A program made the position numbers and the translations under genes. The notes beneath the pieces were generated by a model. That model saw only the letters and a program-made list of their open reading frames with translations, was not told the origin of the DNA and did not search any database. Positions 57,469 through 64,000 of a stretch of 64,000 nucleotides of DNA are shown piece after piece. Numbering within the stretch: position 1 is the stretch's first letter; the number at the start of each line of letters is the position of its first letter. Source of the stretch: Kingella negevensis (GTDB taxonomy: Bacteria > Pseudomonadota > Gammaproteobacteria > Burkholderiales > Neisseriaceae); assembly GCF_030177895.1 (NCBI RefSeq), contig NZ_CP123448.1, forward strand, positions 1,674,001 to 1,738,000, read 5' to 3'.

Positions 57469-58878
57469 TTAACCGCGCGTCCAAGTCGTGCTGTCCGCGC
57501 CGTCTTTCACAATAATTTTATGCGCCGCCAACACATCACGAATGCGGTCAGATTCCGTCCAATTTTTCGTTTCACGCGCCGTTTTACGTTGTGCAATCAA
57601 CTCGTTAATTTCATCAGCCGACAAACCATCATCGCTCGCACCACCTTGCAAAAACGCTTGCGGCTCTTCCTGCAACAAGCCCAACACACCGCCTAACGCT
57701 TTCAGGCAGCCTGAAAATTCCGCGCTGTTGTGCTTATTCGCTTCGTTTGCCAATTCAAACAGAACAGACATCGCTTCCGCCGTACCGAAATCATCATTCA
57801 TCGCCGCGAAAAATTTGCGCGTGTATTCATTGGCATTTTCTGTCAATTCAAACGCAGCAGGCGCAACATTATTCAAAGTATTGTACAAACGCGCCAACGA
57901 ATTTTTCGCATCGTCCAAATGCGCGTCAGAATAATTCAATGGACTGCGATAGTGGGCGCGTAAAATGAAAAAACGCACTACTTCAGGTTGATATTTTTTC
58001 AACACATCGCGGATTGTGAAAAAATTGCCCAACGATTTAGACATTTTTTCATTGTCCACGCGAATAAAACCGTTATGCAACCAATATTTAACATGGCTTT
58101 GAATGATTTTGTCGCCATGATTGTGATTGCAGCTTGAATTGTGTGCGCCGCAGCTTTGCGCGATTTCATTTTCGTGATGTGGGAATTGCAAATCCGCGCC
58201 GCCGCCGTGAATATCAAACGTCTGCCCAAACAATTCGCCGCCCATTGCTGAACATTCAATGTGCCAACCTGGGCGACCTTTCCCCCACGGGCTGTTCCAA
58301 TGCGGTTCTTCAGGTTTCGCTGCTTTCCATAATACAAAATCCAACGGGTCGCGCTTGTTTGTGTCTACGTCCACACGCTCGCCTGCGCGTAAATCGTCCA
58401 ATGATTTGCCCGATAATTGACCGTATGCCGCAAACTCGCGCACCGCGTAATACACATCGCCGTTAGCGGCTGGATAGGCTTTGCCATTGGCAATTAAATC
58501 TTCAATCATTTGAATCATTTGCGGAATATGCTCGGTTGCTTTCGGCTCAACATCGGGGCGCAACACGCCTAATTTGTCGCTGTCTTCATTCATCGCCGTG
58601 ATAAATTCTTCGGTCAATTCCTGAATCGTGATGCCGCGTTCATTGGCGCGTTTGATGATTTTGTCGTCAATATCGGTAATATTGCGGACGTAAGTGAGCG
58701 GATAACCGTGTTGGCGTAACCAACGCGCAATCATGTCAAACACCACCAACACACGCGCGTGTCCCAAGTGGCAGTAGTCATAAACCGTCATGCCGCAAAC
58801 GTACATTCGGACGTTTTTCGGGTCTAGCGGTTCAAATTTTTCTTTTTGGCGCGTTAGGGTGTTATAAATTTGTAACAT
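57469..58878 (-). CDS. cysS: Cysteinyl-tRNA synthetase
   Basis: 469 residues from the ATG at 58878 ([20 protein letters not shown]); an earlier ATG at 58911 is unlikely. Zinc-binding Cys28 (YVCGMTVYD), HIGH as HLGH (37-40), IECSAM, the HENEIAQS zinc ligands and KMSKS as [10 protein letters not shown] are all present. A Cys/His-rich insertion ([15 protein letters not shown]) sits just before [10 protein letters not shown]. It charges tRNA-Cys. An IS256-like element inserted 25 bp beyond the stop, removing any recognisable terminator. Confidence 0.96.
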   Translation of the reverse strand: MLQIYNTLTRQKEKFEPLDPKNVRMYVCGMTVYDYCHLGHARVLVVFDMIARWLRQHGYPLTYVRNITDIDDKIIKRANERGITIQELTEEFITAMNEDSDKLGVLRPDVEPKATEHIPQMIQMIEDLIANGKAYPAANGDVYYAVREFAAYGQLSGKSLDDLRAGERVDVDTNKRDPLDFVLWKAAKPEEPHWNSPWGKGRPGWHIECSAMGGELFGQTFDIHGGGADLQFPHHENEIAQSCGAHNSSCNHNHGDKIIQSHVKYWLHNGFIRVDNEKMSKSLGNFFTIRDVLKKYQPEVVRFFILRAHYRSPLNYSDAHLDDAKNSLARLYNTLNNVAPAAFELTENANEYTRKFFAAMNDDFGTAEAMSVLFELANEANKHNSAEFSGCLKALGGVLGLLQEEPQAFLQGGASDDGLSADEINELIAQRKTARETKNWTESDRIRDVLAAHKIIVKDGADSTTWTRG

Positions 58879-59022
58879 GGCTGTGCTTTCGTTGAGTAAA
58901 CAAGTAATCAAAAGATTATAGCAAAAAAGTCAAGCTGCAAAATGTATCGCATACATTTTCAGGCTGCGTAAACTTTGATAAGATATGCGCGTTTTTATTT
59001 TTTGTTATCAAAGGAAATCATC

Positions 59023-59295
59023 ATGACTCGTATGGTGCAATGTGTAAAACTGGGTAAAGAAGCAGAAGGCATGAAATTCCCACCGTTGCCAAATGAATTG
59101 GGTAAACGCATTTTTGAAAACGTATCACAAGAAGCGTGGAATTCATGGACACGCCACCAAACCATGCTGATTAACGAAAACCGCCTAAGCCTTGCAGACC
59201 CACAAGCGCGTGCTTATTTGGCGCAACAAATGGAAAACTATTTCTTTGGTGACGGCGCGACTGATAAAGTTCAAGGTTATGTGCCGCAAGAATAA
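59023..59295 (+). CDS. yggX: YggX-like Fe(II)-trafficking/oxidative damage protection protein
   Basis: 90 residues from the ATG at 59023 with AAAGGAAA upstream. The family start [17 protein letters not shown], the [20 protein letters not shown] block, and C-terminal [11 protein letters not shown] are diagnostic. YggX protects labile iron-sulfur clusters and may shuttle ferrous iron in the cytoplasm; Cys7 is conserved. Often near mutY; here it stands alone between cysS and acpP. Confidence 0.95.
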   Translation: MTRMVQCVKLGKEAEGMKFPPLPNELGKRIFENVSQEAWNSWTRHQTMLINENRLSLADPQARAYLAQQMENYFFGDGATDKVQGYVPQE

Positions 59296-59449
59296 TTTGC
59301 ATGATTTTTCTTTGTAGCCAGTAGCCAAAGCAATGAAAAACCGTTTACAATCTATCATTAAATTTTAGAGATAACACTCTATAACTGAATAAATCATCAG
59401 TTCTTTTTTATTTATTTGCCGAAAGGCTTTCTTTTTAAGGATTAAAAAT

Positions 59450-59683
59450 ATGTCTATTGAACAACAAGTAAAAAGCATCGTTGCCGAACAATTAGGTGTT
59501 TCGATTGAGGAAGTGAAAAACGAATCATCTTTCCAAGATGATTTGGGCGCAGACTCTTTGGACACAGTTGAATTGGTTATGGCTTTGGAAGAAGCATTTA
59601 GTTGCGAAATTCCAGACGAAGACGCTGAAAAAATTACTACCGTTCAAGCAGCGATTGATTATGTAAACGCTAAACAAGCATAA
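59450..59683 (+). CDS. acpP: Acyl carrier protein
   Basis: 77 residues, strongly acidic. The 4'-phosphopantetheine attachment Ser36 sits in [16 protein letters not shown]. Carries growing acyl chains in fatty acid synthesis. AAGGA is upstream. It is followed by a strong terminator and then fabF, the classic acpP-fabF order. Confidence 0.97.
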   Translation: MSIEQQVKSIVAEQLGVSIEEVKNESSFQDDLGADSLDTVELVMALEEAFSCEIPDEDAEKITTVQAAIDYVNAKQA

Positions 59684-59697
59684 TTTGCTTGCGGCGG

Positions 59698-59746
59698 AAA
59701 CAGCCTCTGATTTACGGCTCACGCTGAAAATCAGAGGCTGTTTTTT
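59698..59746 (+). terminator. Strong terminator between acpP and fabF
   Basis: AACAGCCTCTGATTT and AAATCAGAGGCTGTT make a 15-bp perfect stem with a 14-base loop, followed by TTTT. It probably lets acpP be expressed far above fabF. Confidence 0.85.
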
Positions 59747-59776
59747 CAGGCAGCCTATAAACTTTAAGAGATTATC

Positions 59777-61024
59777 ATGAACAAAAGACGAGTAGTCATC
59801 ACAGGTTTGGGGCAAATTTCCCCAGTGGGCAACGACGTAGAAAGCGCGTGGCAAAATCTGTTGGCAGGCAAAAGCGGCATTAGCAAAATTGCCCGTTTTG
59901 ACGCATCAGATGTCGCTTGCCAAATTGCGGGCGAAGTGAAAGATTTTGATATTACCCAATACATTCCCGCTAAAGAAGCGCGCCGCATGGACACGTTTAT
60001 CCATTACGGTGTAGCAGGTGCATTGCAAGCGATTGCAGACGCAAAATTGGACGAATTTGAAGATTTGAACAAAGACCGCGTGGGCGTGAATATCGGTTCA
60101 GGCATCGGCGGCTTGCCATTGATTGAAGCCACTGCTAACGCCGTGCATGAAGGCGGCGTGCGCAAAATCAACCCATTTTTCATTCCAGGCAGCCTGATTA
60201 ACCTGATTTCAGGACACATCACCATTTTGAAAGGCTATCGCGGACACAACTACGGCATCGTTTCTGCTTGCGCCTCAGGCACGCACGCGATTGGCGATTC
60301 CATGCGCAAAATCCAATATGGCGAAGTCGATGTGATGATTGCAGGTGGCGCAGAAAGTGCCATTTGTAAATTAGGCATTGGCGGTTTTGCTGCGATGAAA
60401 GCCCTTTCTACACGCAACGATGACCCAGAAGCCGCTTCTCGTCCATGGGATAAAGAGCGTGACGGTTTTATTATGGGCGAAGGCGCAGGCGTTTTGGTGT
60501 TGGAAGAATTGGAACACGCGAAAAAACGCGGTGCGAAAATTTACGCTGAAATCGTTGGTTTTGGCGCAAGTTCAGACGCGTATCACATCACCGCGCCAGA
60601 TGCAGAAGGCCCTGCACTGGCATTGTCTCGCGGGATTCAAGACGCACAAATGCAGCCTGAAAACATTGATTACATCAACGCACACGGTACTTCTACCCCT
60701 TTGGGCGACGCGAATGAAACCAACGCAACCAAAGCTGTTTTGGGTGAACACGCGAAAAAAGTGGTTGTGAGTTCAACCAAATCCATGACAGGGCATTTGC
60801 TCGGCGGTGCTGGCGGCGTAGAAGCCGTTTACAGCGTGTTGGCAATCCGCGACCAAATCGCGCCACCAACCATTAACTTGGTGAATCAAGATTTTGAAGC
60901 AGGTTGCGATTTAGATTATTGCGCGAACACTGCTCGCAAAATGGATATTCGTGCTGTGGTTTCCAATTCCTTTGGTTTTGGTGGCACAAACGGGACTTTG
61001 GTTTTCAAACGATTTGAAAACTAA
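59777..61024 (+). CDS. fabF: Beta-ketoacyl-ACP synthase II
   Basis: 415 residues of the thiolase-fold condensing-enzyme family. It extends acyl-ACP with malonyl-ACP and is important for unsaturated fatty acid elongation. Catalytic Cys165 in IVSACASGTHAIGD, His in INAHGTSTPLGD and His in KSMTGHLLGGAGG are visible. The Gly-rich end SNSFGFGGTNGTLVF is typical. Likely partly read through from acpP; ends in an uptake-word terminator. Confidence 0.96.
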   Translation: MNKRRVVITGLGQISPVGNDVESAWQNLLAGKSGISKIARFDASDVACQIAGEVKDFDITQYIPAKEARRMDTFIHYGVAGALQAIADAKLDEFEDLNKDRVGVNIGSGIGGLPLIEATANAVHEGGVRKINPFFIPGSLINLISGHITILKGYRGHNYGIVSACASGTHAIGDSMRKIQYGEVDVMIAGGAESAICKLGIGGFAAMKALSTRNDDPEAASRPWDKERDGFIMGEGAGVLVLEELEHAKKRGAKIYAEIVGFGASSDAYHITAPDAEGPALALSRGIQDAQMQPENIDYINAHGTSTPLGDANETNATKAVLGEHAKKVVVSSTKSMTGHLLGGAGGVEAVYSVLAIRDQIAPPTINLVNQDFEAGCDLDYCANTARKMDIRAVVSNSFGFGGTNGTLVFKRFEN

Positions 61025-61032
61025 ACTGCAAA

Positions 61033-61064
61033 CGCAGCCTGAAAACTTTTCAGGCTGCATTTTA
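61033..61064. terminator. Bidirectional terminator from inverted uptake words
   Basis: CGCAGCCTGAAAA and TTTTCAGGCTGC followed by ATTTTAT between convergent genes. Confidence 0.7.
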
Positions 61065-61069
61065 TCCAT

Positions 61070-62587
61070 TTAAATCAACGCCACTTGCACCAACAACAAA
61101 GTTGTCCCAATCACCAACATCGCCCCAATCATCGGCAGCACAAATTTTATCCACTTGTTAAACGAAATATGCAGCATTTGCAGCGTTACCAACACCAAAC
61201 CCGTTGGGGCTAAGAACAGCATCGCATACTGCCCCCAGTTGTAAGCTGAAACCACAATTTCGCGCGGAATGCCAACCGTGTCCGCCAACGGAGCCATAAT
61301 CGGCATTGCCAACACCGCCAAACCTGATGAAGATGGCACAACCAAACCAAGGAAGAAGAACACCACCAGTTGTCCAATCACAAACAAGCTCGGCGGCATT
61401 CCTTCCACAAAATGCGAAGCCGAATTCAAAATCGTGTCCGAAATCAAACCTTCTTCCAGCACCAAATTGACCCCACGCGCCAAGCCAATAATCAGCGAAA
61501 CGCCCACCAGTTCAGACGCGCCATGCGTAAACGAGTTCACAATATCTTGCTCGCCCAAACCCGAAATAAACATAATCAGCAACGCGACAGTTAAAAACGA
61601 AGCTGCCATTTGTGGAAACCACCAGCCCAACGCCATCACGCCGTACACCATAATGAAAAATGACACACTGAACAAAATCAAAATCAGTTTGCGCCGCCAC
61701 GTAAATTCAGGCGCAGCGTGAACGTCCAAATTTTGCACATAGGCATTTCGAAACTCTTCGCGTTCATCGTAAGTATAAGAAAATTCAGGGTTTTCTTTGA
61801 TTTTTTTGCAGTACCAATACAGATACGTAATCACGGAAGCCGTACCCAAAAATAAACCAATCGCGCGGAACATAATCCCTTGCGTGAACACCACGCCAGC
61901 CGCATTGGATGCAATCACAACAGAAAACGGATTGATTGTAGAAAATCCCGTCCCCATTGATGACGCAAGGAAAATCGCACCCACGCAGACGATTGAGTCA
62001 TAACCCAACGCTAAAAAAATCGGCACTAAAATGGGGTAAAACGCCACCGCTTCTTCTTCAATGCCGCAAGTAGTGCCACCAATCGCCATTAACACCGCCA
62101 CGCAAAATACCACAAAAAACTCGTGTCCTTTGGTGCGTTTTGCCAGCGCAGACAAGCCTGAATTGAACGAACCTGTTTTGTTAATCACACCAATCATGCC
62201 ACCGAGCGTGAAAATAAACACCATCACATCTGCGCCTTCAATCGTGCCTTTAATCATGCTTTGTGTAATATCACTCAACCCTTTCGGATTTTGCGGGACG
62301 CGCCGATAAGTGTCTGGAATGGCAATCGGTTTACGGATAGTGCCTTCCACAAAATTTTTCAGGTCAATTTTGATGTTGAATTTGCTCAATACTTCTTGCG
62401 TGGCGGGATAGGTTTTGTCTGCTTCGCCATGTGTTTTGACGATAAATTCGTTGCTGATTTTATTGTAGGTTAGTTTGGAATACGCGCCCGATGGCACAAG
62501 CCAAGTCAGTCCAACAGCAATGATTAAGATGAAAAAGAGAATAGTGAAAGCAGACGGAAAATGAAACGCTTTTTTGGCTTTATCCAT
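61070..62587 (-). CDS. YfcC family membrane carrier
   Basis: 505 residues from the ATG at 62587, which has AAGGAG seven to eight bases upstream. About a dozen membrane segments, opening FHFPSAFTILFFILIIAVGL then WLVPSGAYSK, with a periplasmic loop and the family blocks FIFTLGGMIGVINKTGSFNSG, GGTTCGIEEEAVAFYPILVP and ASSMGTGFSTINPFS. These are hallmarks of the YfcC/C4-dicarboxylate-carrier-like (UIT) family, members of which may exchange basic amino acids or peptides; the substrate is not known. Stands alone. Confidence 0.85.
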   Translation of the reverse strand: MDKAKKAFHFPSAFTILFFILIIAVGLTWLVPSGAYSKLTYNKISNEFIVKTHGEADKTYPATQEVLSKFNIKIDLKNFVEGTIRKPIAIPDTYRRVPQNPKGLSDITQSMIKGTIEGADVMVFIFTLGGMIGVINKTGSFNSGLSALAKRTKGHEFFVVFCVAVLMAIGGTTCGIEEEAVAFYPILVPIFLALGYDSIVCVGAIFLASSMGTGFSTINPFSVVIASNAAGVVFTQGIMFRAIGLFLGTASVITYLYWYCKKIKENPEFSYTYDEREEFRNAYVQNLDVHAAPEFTWRRKLILILFSVSFFIMVYGVMALGWWFPQMAASFLTVALLIMFISGLGEQDIVNSFTHGASELVGVSLIIGLARGVNLVLEEGLISDTILNSASHFVEGMPPSLFVIGQLVVFFFLGLVVPSSSGLAVLAMPIMAPLADTVGIPREIVVSAYNWGQYAMLFLAPTGLVLVTLQMLHISFNKWIKFVLPMIGAMLVIGTTLLLVQVALI

Positions 62588-62778
62588 GATGACGCTCCTT
62601 AAAATAATCAAAAAAACGGGGATTTCAAGCCGCGCAATTGAATGAAATAATGAAAACTGACTTTTGCAGCCTGAAACATTATCCAACAGAGAACTACCAC
62701 TAAAGAATTATAGGCTTGTAGATTGCAAAAGTTTTGATTTAAATCAATTGGATAGATTGTGTGCGTGTAAAAAATAAA

Positions 62779-62815
62779 TGCAGCCTGAAAAAGAATAAAA
62801 CCTTTTTCAGGCTGC
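62779..62815 (-). terminator. Terminator from inverted uptake words
   Basis: TGCAGCCTGAAAAAG and CTTTTTCAGGCTGC with a short loop. It ends the small leftward gene at 62836. The 190 bases between this and the YfcC gene start hold one more uptake word and nothing else recognisable. Confidence 0.6.
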
Positions 62816-62835
62816 GATAATTGTGCGGAAAAACC

Positions 62836-63117
62836 TTATTTTTTGGCTTTTTTTGCTGCGGCTTTTTCCAATGCTTCAAAACGTTGTCTTAAATGCTCGT
62901 GCAACAAATCGCGTTTTTCCCAGAAAAATACTTCAAATTTTGCCAGCGAATAAATTTTTTGCACCATTTTTGGGAAACCGCCGTGCAAAATTGCTGCAAC
63001 TTCTTTGTTACTGGCTTCATCGTCCATGGCGGCTTTTAAAGTTAAAGATTTGGCAGAAAGATATTCATCTAACTGTTTTTTTACGTAATTGTTGATTTCA
63101 AATTGGTTAATCATCAT
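62836..63117 (-). CDS. Small helical protein of unknown function
   Basis: 93 residues with AAAGGGA before the ATG. It starts MMINQFEINNYVKKQLDEYL, is predicted to be almost all helix, and ends in a Lys/Ala tail (EKAAAKKAKK). No membrane segment or signal peptide. A leading Met-Met could shift the start by one codon. The basic tail may contact nucleic acid (inference). Not recognised. Confidence 0.65.
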   Translation of the reverse strand: MMINQFEINNYVKKQLDEYLSAKSLTLKAAMDDEASNKEVAAILHGGFPKMVQKIYSLAKFEVFFWEKRDLLHEHLRQRFEALEKAAAKKAKK

Positions 63118-63195
63118 ATCCCTTTCAATAGAATAAATTTCAAATAGCCTGAAAATAGTGATTATAGCAAATCAGAAGCCAATTTCAGGCTGCAA

Positions 63196-63226
63196 AAAAG
63201 AGCGAATTTTTCATTCGCTCTTTTGT
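63196..63226 (-). terminator. Rho-independent terminator of the alanine symporter gene
   Basis: AAAAGAGCGAAT and ATTCGCTCTTTT make a 12-bp stem with a 5-base loop, with a T-run on the minus strand right after the stop codon. Confidence 0.85.
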
Positions 63227-63227
63227 T

Positions 63228-64000
63228 TTACCAAATATCAGATTTGATTTTGCGTTTTAATACAGGGTGTTCGCTAAGTTTGAACTCTGGTTCTTCTTTA
63301 CCCATGCGGAGCTTCACGCCGTAGTCTTTTAATACCAGCAATACGTGTTTATGCAATAGCAAAATCACAATCAGGTTAATAAATGCCATCACGCCCATGG
63401 TTAAATCGCCCATGTCCCACACCACTGGCACTTTGGCTACTGCGCCGAAGTACACAAACGCTAACACTGCCATTCGGAAAATCGATAATACAAAGCGGTT
63501 ACTGTGCAAATATTGAATGTTAGTTTCGGCATAAGCGTAGTTGCCGATAATGGTTGTGAACGCGAACATAAACAACACCACTGCTAAGAATTGTTGCGCC
63601 CAAGAACCGATATGGGTTTCCAATGCGGCTTGTGTTAATTGAATGCCGCTTAAATCGCCTTGGGTTGGCAAGTCCGACAACAAAATGATGAATGCGGTGC
63701 AAGAACACACCACCATTGTGTCAATAAACACGCCGAGCATTTGGATTAAGCCTTGTGAAGCTGGATGCTTCACGTCTGCGGCTGCGGCTGCGTTAGGTGC
63801 TGAACCTTGACCTGCTTCGTTGGAATACAAGCCGCGTTTAATGCCGTATAACATGGCTTGCGAGAAAATGCCGCCAAAGAAACCGCCTTGCACAGCTTTT
63901 GAGCTAAATGCGTCGTTGATAATTAAGCTAATCACGCGCGGGATTTCGCCAATATTGGTAATCATCACATAAAAAGCAGCCAGTAAGTACACAATCGCCA
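63228..64000 (-). CDS. Alanine/glycine:sodium symporter (AGCS/AlsT family), partial
   Basis: C-terminal 257 or so residues; the 5' end lies beyond the window. Family blocks are visible: GFFGGIFSQAMLYGIKRGLYSNEAGQGSAPNAAAAA (the classic AGCS motif), HPASQGLIQMLGVFIDTMVVCSCTAF, and FTTIIGNYAYAETN. These sodium-coupled importers take up alanine, glycine and sometimes glutamine. The tail KEEPEFKLSEHPVLKRKI is cytoplasmic. Ends in a strong terminator. Confidence 0.92.
   Translation of the reverse strand, partial: AIVYLLAAFYVMITNIGEIPRVISLIINDAFSSKAVQGGFFGGIFSQAMLYGIKRGLYSNEAGQGSAPNAAAAADVKHPASQGLIQMLGVFIDTMVVCSCTAFIILLSDLPTQGDLSGIQLTQAALETHIGSWAQQFLAVVLFMFAFTTIIGNYAYAETNIQYLHSNRFVLSIFRMAVLAFVYFGAVAKVPVVWDMGDLTMGVMAFINLIVILLLHKHVLLVLKDYGVKLRMGKEEPEFKLSEHPVLKRKIKSDIW

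Overview
The window is bacterial chromosome from the Neisseriaceae. The main evidence is a DNA-uptake-like word, GCAGCCTGAA / TTCAGGCTGC, scattered through almost every intergenic gap and inside several genes. It often occurs as the full palindrome TTCAGGCAGCCTGAA, which contains both the AGGCTGCCTGAA (Simonsiella-type) and AGGCAGCCTGAA (Kingella-type) dialects. Gene content and protein style fit the Simonsiella/Alysiella/Kingella/Conchiformibius side of the family rather than Neisseria proper. Genus assignment is inference.

Layout. 1-20 kb is mostly housekeeping: smg, uraA, a DoxX protein, sstT, a Spy-like chaperone, a GIY-YIG protein, a broken VIT1-family transporter, grpE, an SbmA/BacA-like protein, a TSUP permease, dsbB, ubiG, rho, a type IV pilin divergent from its TfpZ-like accessory gene, a GtrA/GtrB lipid-linked glycosyl transfer operon whose third gene is decapitated, and ligA. 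Many gene pairs end in hairpins built from two inverted uptake words.

20.2-49.7 kb is an accessory island. It holds a two-partner-secretion / contact-dependent-inhibition (CDI) locus cut up by IS1, IS5-family and IS256-superfamily elements. There are two tpsB-tpsA units in direct repeat. About 8.08 kb (25353-33431 and 35711-43789) shows no difference that I could see in the encoded proteins. The first unit is complete: TpsB transporter, 2508-residue TpsA with a VENN junction, an unrecognised C-terminal toxin and an overlapping membrane immunity gene. The second is truncated by IS1. Around them lie promoterless toxin/immunity pieces: a silent cassette with 352 bp of homology to tpsA up to VENN, then a new toxin start (21405-21906, inverted); a second CdiA 3' end with a frameshifted immunity gene (21907-23640); a 65-codon toxin tail (23661-23858); a fragment of a HlyC-like acyltransferase (35397-35585); and a nuclease toxin with a YezG/DUF600-like immunity gene downstream of valS (48512-49715). 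The arrangement resembles the tpsA plus silent 3' cassette organisation known in meningococci, with heavier IS-driven rearrangement. valS (44.8-47.6 kb) sits between the second tpsA and the last toxin pair.

49.8-64 kb returns to core genes: prfC, dnaE, cysS, a YggX-like iron protein, acpP-fabF, a YfcC-family carrier, a small unknown protein and an alanine/sodium symporter running off the edge. IS5 and IS256-like elements lie between dnaE and cysS.

No rRNA, tRNA, CRISPR array or phage module was recognised.
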